A stretch of DNA of 64,000 nt from Lysobacterales bacterium (GCA_016721015.1 JADKJL010000007.1:143517-207516), one strand, 5' to 3'; shown: positions 16,532 through 26,424, counted from the first letter of the stretch. Numbers and translations: made by a program. Notes: a model not told the origin generated them from the letters alone.

Positions 16532-16545
16532 TTGATCCAAATCAG
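16532..16545. promoter_or_regulatory. FNR-like box upstream of the decarboxylase
   Basis: TTGAT-CCAA-ATCAG, nine of ten matches to TTGAT-N4-ATCAA, located 103 bp upstream of the minus-strand decarboxylase start. No good -10 is seen at the matching distance, so this is the weakest of the five boxes. Confidence 0.4.
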
Positions 16546-16578
16546 AACCCGCATTCACACTTCACGTTCAGCACTTCG

Positions 16579-16690
16579 TGGGGGCGATTCCGATCGCGAT
16601 GCCCTGCCTTCCAGCCCCCGCGAGAAGCATCGCGGCTAAAGCCGCTCCCACGGGGATTCTTGTGGGAGCGATTTCAATCGCGATGCTGTC
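16579..16690. repeat. REP/BIME-like palindromic repeats
   Basis: Two imperfect 25-base arms face each other at 16627-16651 (with GCTAAAGCCGCTCCCAC) and 16662-16686 (with GTGGGAGCGATTTCAATCG), separated by 10 bases. A further half copy, GGGGGCGATTCCGATCGCG, begins near 16580. The GTGGGAGCGGCTTTAGCC type is a widespread Xanthomonad and Pseudomonad extragenic palindrome. Confidence 0.8.
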
Positions 16691-16824
16691 CCTGTCAACG
16701 CCAGCGAGAAGCTCGGGTATCTCTCTGCTCGGCCACACCATGGATCAATCGCTCGGCCAATACAGATTCAACCGAAAGCGGGAACGCAGGGATCTGCCGT
16801 TTAAGTCACCCCGATCACCATCAG

Positions 16825-16990
16825 AAAAGGGGACGGAGGAATTTTTCGTTTGAAACACGTCGTTTGCCCGCACACCAGCCTGAAAAATTCCTCCGTCCCC
16901 TTTGATCGGAAAAATTCCTCCGTCCCCTTTGATCGCTCTCCGTCCCCTTTGATCGCGTCCCCTTTGATCGTCCTCTTTGATGAAAAATTC
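16825..16990. repeat. Cluster of AAAGGGGACGGAGGAATT repeats, both orientations
   Basis: One copy in plus orientation at 16825-16856, then two nearly complete copies in reverse orientation (GAAAAATTCCTCCGTCCCC plus TTTGATCG) at 16882-16908 and 16908-16935, and progressively shorter copies to 16990. The same core recurs at 37395, 38595 and 39135. With the palindromes at 16.6 kb it fills the 760-bp gap between the decarboxylase and the SWIM gene; I see no gene there. Confidence 0.8.
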
Positions 16991-17191
16991 CCCGATCAAC
17001 TACGGAACACTTGCTGGTCTCGCGGTTGGTGCCTGCTTGATCATGGAAGATGGCCCACATTCGGATCTTCAGCGCTCCCGGCTGCAATCCGAGCTGGGTC
17101 AATATTCCACTTTCCGCACGGTGACTTTTTGCTTGTCGATTTCGCCGCGGCAGGCCCTTCAGTCCTCAGGATATCGCAACGACAATCAACG

Positions 17192-18250
17192 TCACTTTGA
17201 AGGCGGCTTGCGCTTTGACGCTCGGGCCATGGTTGGCTGAGTTGCCTTCGAGTCATGGGTTGTTTTGGCGGCAGGTTTGCCTGGACTGCTGAGGGCTCCG
17301 GGCTTGCCGCGATTGGACGAGGGTTTACGAACCAACGGCTTCACCGGCATCTCTTTTCTGATCGCCTTGGTCGTCTTGGTCGCCTTGGTCGCCTTGGTCG
17401 CCTTGGTCGCCTTGGTCGCCTTGGTCGCCTTGGTCGCCTTGGTCGCCTTGGTTGCCTTGGTTGCCTTGGTTGCCTTGGTTGCCGCAGGTGATTTGCGCGG
17501 AGTCGATGGCGTTGCAGCCGAGGATGGGGCCACTACGCTATCGGCCATCTCGATGCCGAAGACATCGCCGAGCGATGCATTGTCGAGCAATTTGCTGCTG
17601 GACGAACGCGGCCGCGGAACTGCGAGTCCCGCGCCGGCCTGACTGACAAGATCCTTGACATCAACCTTGCGCAAACTGAACAGCAACTCCGGTTGCTGGT
17701 CGAGGCGCGCGCCAACCCCAAAGAGCACCGCAGCGACGTGCTTGCACATATACGCCCAATCCGGGCAGCTACACTGCAAATCAATCTCTTTCGGGGCGGG
17801 AAACAAGCCACTCCCCGGCTCGCAGATGCGCTCCATCACGGCGTTGGAAATCTTGCCTTGCAGCAGCTCAACAAGACTGTCGATCGAACCCGAACACGCT
17901 GCGCCAATCTCTTGCCATCGCTTTTTAGGCAACGCCTCCACCTTGATCACGACCTTGTACAGCGAACTCCCCATCACCTGTGCCTGCACCTCGCCAGGCG
18001 TCACGCGCAAATCAATGACGGACCCGTTACGTACATAGCTGCGCCCGCGCGGCAGGCGATTGGAAAAATCGCTGTAATGCTCCAGATTGGCGCACCAGGC
18101 CTTGCCCCAGAAGGTCTTGGCGATGGCGCCGCGACTGGCGACGACAGGCGCCAACAGTGCGCCGCGCTTGTTCAACCTGGCAATCGTGGCTTCGGCCTTT
18201 TTCTGACGCGCACTGACCGATTGATAGGGCTTGCGACTCCAGAAACTCAT
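17192..18250 (-). CDS. SWIM zinc-finger protein with Ala-Thr-Lys repeat tail
   Basis: 352 residues from ATG 18250, which has GAGGA upstream; a start at 18313 would overlap the helicase gene. The SWIM motif CSCPDWAYMCKH (about residues 183-194) follows a roughly 150-residue N-terminal domain with the family text FWGKAWC and LPRGRSYVRNG. The C-terminal third is basic and low in complexity, including about a dozen ATK triplets, like histone H1-type tails. Such proteins are commonly encoded next to a SNF2 helicase, as here (19-bp gap), and probably act with it on DNA or RNA. Exact role unknown. Confidence 0.88.
   Translation of the reverse strand: MSFWSRKPYQSVSARQKKAEATIARLNKRGALLAPVVASRGAIAKTFWGKAWCANLEHYSDFSNRLPRGRSYVRNGSVIDLRVTPGEVQAQVMGSSLYKVVIKVEALPKKRWQEIGAACSGSIDSLVELLQGKISNAVMERICEPGSGLFPAPKEIDLQCSCPDWAYMCKHVAAVLFGVGARLDQQPELLFSLRKVDVKDLVSQAGAGLAVPRPRSSSSKLLDNASLGDVFGIEMADSVVAPSSAATPSTPRKSPAATKATKATKATKATKATKATKATKATKATKATKATKTTKAIRKEMPVKPLVRKPSSNRGKPGALSSPGKPAAKTTHDSKATQPTMARASKRKPPSK
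17361..17486. repeat. Tandem 9-bp repeat inside the SWIM gene
   Basis: Thirteen successive 9-bp units, mostly GTCGCCTTG with GTTGCCTTG variants at one end, encode the ATK repeats on the minus strand. The near-identity at DNA level suggests recent slippage, so copy number probably varies between strains. Confidence 0.9.
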
Positions 18251-18269
18251 TGCAGACTTCCTCTCATTT

Positions 18270-20954
18270 TCAATTTTCCTGCGCTGCGTGAATATCCAGC
18301 TTGACCAGATCAAGCAGTTCGCTGTCGCTCATCTCGACAAGCCGGTTTTCCGCACCGCCTTCCAGCACATCTTCAACGAGTTTGTGCTTCGTTTCGATCA
18401 GCTTGTCGATACGTTCCTCGATAGTCCCGCGACAGACGAATTTGTGCACCAGGACATTACGCTGCTGGCCGATCCTGAAAGCTCGATCTGTCGCCTGATT
18501 TTCCACCGCCGGATTCCACCAGCGATCGAAGTGGATCACATGCGAGGCCGCCGTCAGATTCAGTCCGGCCCCGCCCGCCTTGAGCGAGAGTACGAAGAAC
18601 GGTGTCAGTTCGTCCTCCTGAAAGCGCTGGACCAGTTCACGACGCTTCTTGACCGGCGTGCCGCCATGCAGCACCAGGCCCTCGCGGCCAAAGATTGCGC
18701 CGAGATACGCGGCCAAGGGTGCCGTGGTCTCGCGGAACTGGGTGAACACCAGCAATTTCTCCTGCCTGGCCGCAATGACTTCAGCCAATTCACGCAGGCG
18801 CGCAAACTTGCCGCTGTCCCGAGCCTGCCAGGCCGCGTCACCCAACCATTGCGACGGGTGATTGCAGATCTGCTTGAAGCGCATCAGGAAAGCAAACACC
18901 ACGCCCTTTCGGCGCATGCCTTCGGCCTCATCCAGTGCGGCGGCCAAATCGTCCACGGCACGTTGATACAGGGCCGCCTGGAGCGGACTCAAATGGCACC
19001 AGGCCTTGAGCTCGGTCTTGGCGGGCAAGTCATCAATAATGCGCTTGTCGGTTTTCAATCGACGCAGGATGTAGGGCCGCACCAGATTTCGCAGCGGGCC
19101 GAAGTGCTCGGTCTCAGCCAGCCGTTTGGTGAATTTTGCAAATAGTTTTTCTGAGCCGAGCAACGCCGGGTGGGTGAAGTCGAAGATCGACCACAAGTCT
19201 GACAGCCGATTTTCGACCGGCGTGCCGGTCAGTGCGATACGTGATTGCGCCCGGATTTTCTTGACCTGACGCGTTTGCTGGCTGCCGGGATTCTTGATCG
19301 CCTGCGCTTCGTCCGCCACGGCGATGCGCCAGTGAATCTCGGTGAGATTGGGCAAGCGCATCAAGCTGCCATAGCTGGTGATGACGAGGTCGATGCCTTC
19401 CAGCTGTGCCGCGTCGAGTGTGCGCAGCTCGGCCGCCGGCATGGCCGAAGCATGCGCAACCAGCACGCGCAAGCCGGGGGTGAAACGCTCGGCTTCGGCC
19501 GCCCAGTTGGCCAGCAAGGATGCCGGCGCGACCAGCAAACTCGGTTGCGCTTGCGAGCTGTCGCGCTTCAGCACCAGTAGCAAGGCGAGCACCTGAATCG
19601 TCTTGCCCAAACCCATGTCATCAGCGAGGCACGCGCCCAGACCGAGCTTGGTCAGCAGATACATCCAACGCACGCCCACCTGCTGATACGGCCGCAGGGT
19701 GGCCTTGAGTTCCTTGCCGACCTTGATCTGCGCCAGGCCTTCGGGGTGACGCAAACCCTCCAGAGTCTGCGCCAGCCAGGGACCGGCGACGACTTGCGAC
19801 CAGTCTGCGTTCGGCGCCTCGTCGGCAGCGCCGAGCGAGGTGCCCGCCAGCAAGCGCATCGCCTGCGCATACGACACACCCTCTGCCGAAGCTACCTTGA
19901 TCGCCCGAAAGCGTTCGAGCAGACCGTTCAACGCCTGCGTGTCCACTTCGATCCAGCGCCCGCGAAAAAACTGCAAACCATCATTGCCCTTGAGCAGGGC
20001 CGCGATCTCTGCGCCAGTCAGGCTTTCGCCGTCCAGCGACATCTCCATGCTGAAATCTAGCATGGCATCGGTGCCGAGCACCGAAGGCGTCTGCCTGCCC
20101 ACATTGGCTTTCACCTGCGGCCGGGCCGGCCGCCCAAACTGCCAGGTGGCCGGCGTGCGTACGATGATGCCGGCGCTTTCCAGCGCAGCCAGATCACCGA
20201 GAAATCGACAGGCATCATCCGGCGTCCAGCGCAGCGGGTGGTAGATGTCGCCGCAATCCACCATCTCACGCAGCCACTCGCACTGCTCTGACGCGCGCTG
20301 CACCGGCACCAGCAGGGACAACAATTGAGTTTTGTTGCTGGCACCGGAGAATTCCGCCAGCGCCTGCGATAGCGGCTGATGTTGTGCCTTGCCATGCGCG
20401 GAAAGGCGCGTCGTGTAAGTCGCCAGAAAGGCGAAAGGTGCCTCCGCGTCCTTGCGATTCTCGGCAAGATTGAAATGCACGCGACCGACCAGATTCCACG
20501 CCGGATTGCGCGACTTCAGAAACGCCTGCAGCGAGAGGTCCTCCCGAGCCAGAATCTCGTTGAGTGCGGCGTCGATCTCGGCCCACAGGCGAGCCAGCAC
20601 ATCGACACTCAGATACTCCGCACCGATCATCGGCGGCGCATCGGCAATCAGGCGTTCCAGTTCCGCCGCCGCCGGCATCGCGACAGCGATTTCGCCACCT
20701 TCCGGCGTGGCACACAGGTTGCTGACGTAGCGCGCGGCGAAGTCGCGCCACCACGACCAGACCATCGGCAAGGCGCGTCCGATTGCGCTCGCACCCAGAT
20801 CGAGCAAGCCATCTCCGGCACCACGCTCAAATGCGTCGATGGCACGCTTGCTCACTTCCACCGGCAGCGCCGAGGCTTCAGGGTCCGGCACCAGCAACAG
20901 ATGCCCCTGGGGCGTCAAGCGTGGCGTGTACGAGAGTTGTTTCAGCGTGGTCAT
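18270..20954 (-). CDS. SNF2/Swi2 family helicase-like ATPase
   Basis: 894 residues. The C-terminal half is a SNF2 motor: Walker A in DDMGLGKT, the DEAQ box in VADEAQAIKNPGSQQ, ALTGTPVENRLSD, and the final RAFRIGQQRNVLVHKF motif VI. The N-terminal 400 residues have the layout of bacterial SNF2-associated domains. It is the upstream partner of the SWIM protein gene. It is a DNA-dependent ATPase that may remodel protein-nucleic acid complexes; the bacterial role is poorly known. Length is typical. Confidence 0.92.
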   Translation of the reverse strand: MTTLKQLSYTPRLTPQGHLLLVPDPEASALPVEVSKRAIDAFERGAGDGLLDLGASAIGRALPMVWSWWRDFAARYVSNLCATPEGGEIAVAMPAAAELERLIADAPPMIGAEYLSVDVLARLWAEIDAALNEILAREDLSLQAFLKSRNPAWNLVGRVHFNLAENRKDAEAPFAFLATYTTRLSAHGKAQHQPLSQALAEFSGASNKTQLLSLLVPVQRASEQCEWLREMVDCGDIYHPLRWTPDDACRFLGDLAALESAGIIVRTPATWQFGRPARPQVKANVGRQTPSVLGTDAMLDFSMEMSLDGESLTGAEIAALLKGNDGLQFFRGRWIEVDTQALNGLLERFRAIKVASAEGVSYAQAMRLLAGTSLGAADEAPNADWSQVVAGPWLAQTLEGLRHPEGLAQIKVGKELKATLRPYQQVGVRWMYLLTKLGLGACLADDMGLGKTIQVLALLLVLKRDSSQAQPSLLVAPASLLANWAAEAERFTPGLRVLVAHASAMPAAELRTLDAAQLEGIDLVITSYGSLMRLPNLTEIHWRIAVADEAQAIKNPGSQQTRQVKKIRAQSRIALTGTPVENRLSDLWSIFDFTHPALLGSEKLFAKFTKRLAETEHFGPLRNLVRPYILRRLKTDKRIIDDLPAKTELKAWCHLSPLQAALYQRAVDDLAAALDEAEGMRRKGVVFAFLMRFKQICNHPSQWLGDAAWQARDSGKFARLRELAEVIAARQEKLLVFTQFRETTAPLAAYLGAIFGREGLVLHGGTPVKKRRELVQRFQEDELTPFFVLSLKAGGAGLNLTAASHVIHFDRWWNPAVENQATDRAFRIGQQRNVLVHKFVCRGTIEERIDKLIETKHKLVEDVLEGGAENRLVEMSDSELLDLVKLDIHAAQEN

Positions 20955-21259
20955 TGATTGGTCATTTACGCTCTGAATTCCGAAGTCGCAACTCGCTTAT
21001 TGCGGCGGCACATTGAAGCTGATCGTTTTTATATTCCACCGAAGGCGGGCGGCAATGCGATTCATCCGGCCAGTGTACCGTGGGCCATCAGGTGTGTTCG
21101 CGCACCGCGATGGCCATCCGCTGTCAGGGCGGCAGGGTCGGGCATACGAGTACTGACGACAATCGCCGAGTGCAAGATCTTGCGCGCACCCGGGCGACAG
21201 GGAGGATGCAGCATCCGTCCCGGCTCGTTACGATGGCTCGTCGCCGCTTTGGATGAATC
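20955..21259. other. Divergent intergenic region, nothing specific seen
   Basis: 305 bp between the helicase start (minus) and the CoA-transferase start (plus). It must hold both promoters. I saw no convincing operator, repeat or small gene; open frames here are short and without a family match. Confidence 0.5.
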
Positions 21260-22429
21260 ATGGAAAACCTGCAAACGCCGCTGGCCGGCCTCAAGGTCAT
21301 TGAACTCGCGCGGATCCTGGCCGGCCCCTGGATCGGCCAGACCCTGGCTGATCTCGGCGCCGAGGTGATCAAGATCGAAGCACCACAAGGCGATGACACG
21401 CGACGCTGGGGGCCGCCGTTCTTGCGCGATGCCGATGGCAATGACGGCGATGCCGCGTATTTCCACAGTTGCAATCGTGGCAAACGCTCGGTGATTGCCG
21501 ATCTGCGCAGCACGGACGGCGTTGCGTTCGTGCGCGAGTTGGTCGCCGACGCCGATGTGCTGATCGAGAACTTCAAGGTTGGCGGACTCGCGAAATACAG
21601 CCTCGACTATGCCTCGCTCAGTGCGCTCAATCCGCGCCTTGTGTATTGCTCGGTCACCGGCTTTGGTCAGGACGGCCCGTACGCGAAGCGCGCCGGCTAC
21701 GACGCGATGATCCAGGCCATGGGCGGCCTGATGAGCATCACGGGTGAAGTCGCTGGCCCGCCGCAGAAAGTCGGTGTCGCCATCGGTGATCTGTGCGCAG
21801 GCTTGTATGGCGTGATCGCAATCCAGGCTGCGCTGGCCATGCGCGAGAGAACTGGACGCGGTCAACACATCGACATCGCCCTGCTCGATACCATGGTCGC
21901 GATGCTGGCCAACCAGAATCTCAACTATCTGGTTTCCGGCAAAGTTCCCGGGCGCCTGGGAAACGCGCATCCGAACATCGTGCCGTACCAGGTGTTCGCG
22001 GCGCGTGATGGCCACATCATGCTCGCAGTCGGCAACGATGCGCAGTTTGCCCAATTGTGTGCGGTGATCGATCAGCCCGGGCTGGCAAGCGATCCACGAT
22101 TCATCAGCAACTCGGCACGTGTGGGCCATCGCGAGGCGCTCATCCCGATTCTCGAATCGGTACTCGGCCACCGCGATCGAGACGAACTGCTTGAGCAGCT
22201 TGAAAAGCGCGGCGTGCCGGCCGGACCGATCAACCGCATCGATCAGGTGTTTGCGGATCCACAGGTACGCCATCGCGGCATGCAGCTCGAGCTGGCGTCG
22301 GCCAGCCACGAAAACGACCACGTTCCCGGCGTGCGCACACCGATCCGCTTCTCGGCTGCCGAACTCGCGGTGTCGCGACCTTCACCGCGCCTCGGTGAAC
22401 ACACCGAGTCTCGTCATCAGCGAACTTGA
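21260..22429 (+). CDS. Class III CoA-transferase (CaiB/BaiF family)
   Basis: 389 residues. It opens with the family pattern LAGLKVIELARILAGPW and DLGAEVIKIE, contains GKRSVIADL and LVYCSVTGFGQDGPY, and has the catalytic-type Asp in VAIGDLCAGLYG. It moves CoA between organic acids, probably acyl or dicarboxylic acids, in the cytosol. No neighbour hints at a pathway, so substrate is open. Stands alone between divergent helicase and convergent response regulator genes. Confidence 0.9.
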   Translation: MENLQTPLAGLKVIELARILAGPWIGQTLADLGAEVIKIEAPQGDDTRRWGPPFLRDADGNDGDAAYFHSCNRGKRSVIADLRSTDGVAFVRELVADADVLIENFKVGGLAKYSLDYASLSALNPRLVYCSVTGFGQDGPYAKRAGYDAMIQAMGGLMSITGEVAGPPQKVGVAIGDLCAGLYGVIAIQAALAMRERTGRGQHIDIALLDTMVAMLANQNLNYLVSGKVPGRLGNAHPNIVPYQVFAARDGHIMLAVGNDAQFAQLCAVIDQPGLASDPRFISNSARVGHREALIPILESVLGHRDRDELLEQLEKRGVPAGPINRIDQVFADPQVRHRGMQLELASASHENDHVPGVRTPIRFSAAELAVSRPSPRLGEHTESRHQRT

Positions 22430-22482
22430 TCGCGCAGGCAAAAACTCATCGCCACAGAACTGACCACCGTTTTTCGGGGTTA

Positions 22483-22510
22483 CCACGGTGAATAGATCAG
22501 GCTACCGTGG
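22483..22510. terminator. Possible hairpin between convergent genes
   Basis: Arms CCACGGT (22483-22489) and ACCGTGG (22504-22510) around a 14-base loop, in the gap between the CoA-transferase and the response regulator, which converge. No clear T-run, so only a possible terminator. Confidence 0.35.
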
Positions 22511-22594
22511 GTACAATTCTGCACAACGGATCATCAAATAGCGCATGCCCTTTTCAACCGAGCCACCTTGCTCGTCCTGCTCGCCAGCGAATGG

Positions 22595-23236
22595 TCAGCC
22601 GTCTGTGCCGACCAGTCCGCGTCGGGTCGCGACAAGGGTGGCTTCGGCGCGCGAGCGGACACTGAGCTTGCGATAGACATCCTTCAGATAGCCGGCCGCG
22701 GTGTGTCGGGACAATCCGAGCAGGCCGGCGACTTCGGCGACGGTGTGGCCTTTGGCGATCAGACGCAGCACGTCGGTCTCGCGTGCGGTCAAGGCGGGCT
22801 CGCTGGCATCAGGTGCGATTGGCTGGAAGTGGCGCAGCAAGCGACGCGCAATCGAGGGGGAAAGCGGTGGCTGACCGGCGGCAATCCCGGTCAGCATCTC
22901 GGCAAGATTGTCGGTGGATTGATCCTTGAGCACATAACCTTGCGCACCTGCGTGCAGCGCTGGAAACAAATGTGCATCGTCATCAAACACGGTGGCGACG
23001 ATGCAAAGCGTGCCCAGCGGTTGCAGCTTCTCGATCAGGCGGATGCCCGAGCCATCGGGCAGGCCGAGATCGATCAATGCCAGCGGTGGCGCGGATTCAA
23101 CATGTGCCTGCGCTTCGGCAAGTGAAGCCGCGAGGGCAATTTCAATGCCGGGAAACGCCTGGGCCAGCGCACGCGACAACCACTCGCGGCTGCTTTCAAG
23201 ATCATCGACAACCAAGGCACGATCGTAGCTCGTCAC
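22595..23236 (-). CDS. NarL/LuxR-family response regulator
   Basis: 213 residues: receiver domain with phospho-acceptor Asp56 (ALIDLGLPDG), acidic pair D11-D12 and a Lys in VLKDQ, then a LuxR-type helix-turn-helix (TARETDVLRLIAKGHTVAEVA). Its start overlaps the histidine kinase stop in the minus-strand operon, so the two are cognate. Target genes not visible. Confidence 0.93.
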   Translation of the reverse strand: MTSYDRALVVDDLESSREWLSRALAQAFPGIEIALAASLAEAQAHVESAPPLALIDLGLPDGSGIRLIEKLQPLGTLCIVATVFDDDAHLFPALHAGAQGYVLKDQSTDNLAEMLTGIAAGQPPLSPSIARRLLRHFQPIAPDASEPALTARETDVLRLIAKGHTVAEVAGLLGLSRHTAAGYLKDVYRKLSVRSRAEATLVATRRGLVGTDG

Positions 23237-23958
23237 GGCAGGTCACCGAGTGGCATGGTCAGCAACACCTTGGTGCCGCCCTGGGTACCGGGTTTCCAGT
23301 CGATATCACCTTCCAGTTCGGCCGCGCGCTCACGCATGTTCTCCAGTCCGCGGCCCTTCGATGCGGGCGCCGATTCGCTGCCGCCGCCATCATCGGTCAG
23401 GTCGAGCAACAGTTTGCCGCCCAGCGCCTTTGTTCGCACGCGCACCCGACCGGCACGCGCATGGCGGATGACATTGCTGATGGCCTCGCGCACGATTCGA
23501 TGCAGATGCAGGGCACGCGCGTTGTCGAGCTGCGGATCGGGCAAGTCGTCATTGATCTCCCAGACCAGATCAATCTTTGCCGCGGCAAGACGCTGTGCGG
23601 TCTCGCCACGAATTTCAGCCAGGGTGTCGGAAAGAGACCCGGGTGTGCCGCGCGAGCGCGTGACCACATCGCGCAAATCCTGCAAAACTGCGCGAGCGCG
23701 ATCGGCCTGCTCGGGTGATTCGGCGGAATGGATCATGCCGAGCAGGCGTGCGCCGATGTCATCGTGCAGATCGCCATAGATGCGCTCACGCTCAGCCAGA
23801 GTGGCTTGGGCATGCACCAGGGATTCGCGCTCGGCGAGGCGACTCGCGGCCGCACCACGTTCTGCAGCGAGTTGACGATGCAACTTGCGCAACTGCACGA
23901 TCAGGGACAGCGCAAACAACCCGCAAATGATCGCAAAACCAGCAACGAGCAAGCTCAT
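23233..23958 (-). CDS. NarX-type sensor histidine kinase
   Basis: 241 residues: one N-terminal membrane helix (about 3-22), a short coiled linker, a HisKA_3 dimerisation domain with His65 (ERERIYGDLHDDIG) and an HATPase domain (N box REAISNVIRHA, G box GRGLENMRERA). There is no obvious periplasmic sensor, so its input may come from the linked Ser/Thr kinase. Its ATG overlaps the TGA of the upstream kinase gene once that gene's frameshift is corrected. Confidence 0.92.
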   Translation of the reverse strand: MSLLVAGFAIICGLFALSLIVQLRKLHRQLAAERGAAASRLAERESLVHAQATLAERERIYGDLHDDIGARLLGMIHSAESPEQADRARAVLQDLRDVVTRSRGTPGSLSDTLAEIRGETAQRLAAAKIDLVWEINDDLPDPQLDNARALHLHRIVREAISNVIRHARAGRVRVRTKALGGKLLLDLTDDGGGSESAPASKGRGLENMRERAAELEGDIDWKPGTQGGTKVLLTMPLGDLP

Positions 23959-26424
23959 GCGCTGGGAACCGGCTCCGGGTTCAAGGCATCGGCCTTCTCG
24001 CTTTCACCGAGTCTTCGGTAGACCTCGGCGAGCCGTTCGGCAGCTGCCTGGGTTCGCGAATGCGCGGCACCAAACATCTTCAGCAGGCGCGCATGCGCAT
24101 CCTCCGAGTTCCGCACGTGCTTCGGCCGTGCGGCCCAGGCGACTCAGGCACCAGCCCTCGTTGCTCATGAAGATCGCGGTCATCGCGTGATCATCGCCGA
24201 CGGTGGCGCGCGAATGCTTCATCAAGGCTGCAAACTCGGCACGCGCCGCATCCAGTTGCCCCGCCTTCATCAGCAACATGGCCAGATTGTTGCGCGGTGC
24301 CAGCGTGGTCGGATGTTCGACGCCGCCGCGTGTCTGAATCTCGATGATGCGCCGGTAGGCTGCCTCGGCCTCGTCGATCTTGCCGCGCTCTTCAAGCAGG
24401 TAGGCCAAGGTATTCATTGACGCCAGGGTCTGCGCGTAGTCATCTCCGAACTGTGCTTCCATGCCTTTCAGGGACTCGCGGGTCAGCGCCTCGGCTTCGT
24501 CGTACTGCTTTTTGGCCATGAGGATATTGGCGAGGGTTTGCATCGATGTCAGTGTGCTGCTGTGGTTGTTGCCAAGCACTTCGCGCTGCAGACGAAGCGC
24601 CTCTGCAGCTTCCTTTTCCGCCTGCTCGTTGTCGCCGCGCGCCGCCAGCACGAGGGCAAGCTTGTTGCGACTCATCAGGGTCAGCGGCGCGCGCTCACCG
24701 AGCTCTTCCATGCGCCCGGCCAGCACGGCGCGGGTCAATTGCTCGGACTCATCCAGCGCACCGCGATCGCGCAACACGCCGGAAAGATTGCTGCGGGTCA
24801 CTTCCAGCGTACTGCGCAAATCCGCATCGGCATGCACGCTTGCCTGCCCGATGCCGACGGCGGCGGCGAGGACACCGCGGTATTTGGCTTCGGCGGCCTC
24901 CGGGCGGCCGGCCTCGTCATCGATACGTGCAGCGGTCAGATCAAGGCTCAGCTGCTTGGCCAAGGGCGCATCCGGCCACGCCTTGCGCGACTCGGCCAAG
25001 GTCTCGATGGCCTTGTCGTATTGACCGAGCTCGATGTGGAGCGTGGCCCGGTGATGCAGCAGATCCGCACGTTGTGCCTCAGGCGCGCCAATCCGCTCGC
25101 CGAGCTCCAGCGCACGCGCATTCAGTGCCATGGCCGCGTCGTACTCGCCAAGCGCGCCGCGCGTGCGAGCGAGAGTCGTTGCCACCGCGCGTTGCACAGC
25201 CGGTTTGCTATCGAGACGATCGAGATCGCGCTCCGCTTGATCGACCACTTCATCGACCGTGAGCTTGCGTCCGGCCGCGAGCTCGGGATTCGCGGAAGCC
25301 AACATGCGTTCGAGAAATGCATTGACCGCGGCGGACTCCTGAGCACGCTGGTCAGCCTCGGCCCGCGCGCTCTGCTCGGCCAGGGCGAAACGCAGCGAAA
25401 TGAGGCTCGCCGCCGCCAGAACGAACACCACGCTGGCCATGGCCGCCGTAAGCAGGCGATGGCGGCGCACAAAGCGCGATGCCCGATACATGCGGGTCAG
25501 TGGCCGCGCCATGATCGGTCGATGATCGATGATGCGCTGCAGATCATCGGCCCATTCCGCAGCGCTGGCGTAGCGCTGCTCACGCTCGCTGGCCAGCGAC
25601 TTCATGATCACCGTGTCCAGATCGCCGCGCGCCACCGCACTGATCGTCGCCAGACGCGGCGGGGTGTCGTTGCGCAGGATGTCCAGCGCCTCAAAAATCG
25701 TCGAGGTATTCAGGCGTGGATGTGGCAAGCGTCCGCCGATCAATTCGTAAGCGAGCACGCCGAGCGAATAGACATCGCTGCGCGCATCGATCCGCGTGCT
25801 GTCACCGGCCAGTTGCTCGGCACTCATGTAGGGCAGCGTGCCGAGCACCTGGCCATCCTGGGTCAGGCCGTGCGCCGCATCATCGCGCAATCGCGCAATG
25901 CCGAAATCGAGCACCTTGGAGTGGCCCTCCTCATCGATGAGGATATTGCCGGGCTTCAGATCACGATGGATGACACCGCGCTCATGCGCGTAGTGCACCG
26001 CACGCGCCACCTCGATCAAAAGACGCAAACGCGCGACCAGGTCGAGATTGTTGTCCTGCGCGTGACGCACCAGATCGACGCCGCGCACATATTCAAGCGC
26101 AAGCCACGGCACGTCCACATCATCAATGCGCGATTCGCCCGCTGCATAGAGGCGGGCAATGCCTGGATGCTCAAGCTGGGCCAGCACCTCGATCTCGCGG
26201 CGCATGCGCTCGATAACCGCACTCGACAATCCACGCACGACCTTGAGCGCTACCTGGCGTTGCGGATGGATCTGCTGGGCCAGATAGACACGCCCCATGC
26301 CGCCTTCGCCGAGCAGACCCAGGATCCGATACGGCCCAATCGAGATGTTCTCGTCACCCAAAGGCTTCTTGTCGTCCAGCCGTAGCGTATCTGTTCCACT
26401 CTGTGTCACTGTTTTCCCCTGCAC
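23955..26424 (-). CDS. Ser/Thr protein kinase with TPR repeats, 3' frameshift
   Basis: About 820 residues if restored. The N-terminal kinase has the P-loop GEGGMGRVY, catalytic HRDLKPGN and DFG in LDFGIARL. One membrane helix follows at about 300-345, then a periplasmic tail of tetratricopeptide-like repeats. The uninterrupted frame ends at 24004 with an implausible Cys/Arg-rich tail. Removing one G near 24099-24109 restores an ordinary helical continuation (EDAHARLLKMFGAAHSRTQ and on) whose TGA at 23955-23957 overlaps the histidine kinase ATG. That makes a three-gene kinase - histidine kinase - regulator operon. The indel may be real or a sequencing error. Confidence 0.85.

Noticed and set aside
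17361..17486. CRISPR array
   Set aside because: Units are 9 bp with no spacers and lie within a coding region.
17255..17642. Plus-strand frames with Leu-Ala-Val or Leu-Gly-Arg repeats
   Set aside because: They are translations of the 9-bp array on the wrong strand; the minus strand carries the SWIM protein.
24538..26385. 615-residue plus-strand frame opposite the Ser/Thr kinase
   Set aside because: Shadow; composition is Arg/His/Gln-rich and no domain is seen.
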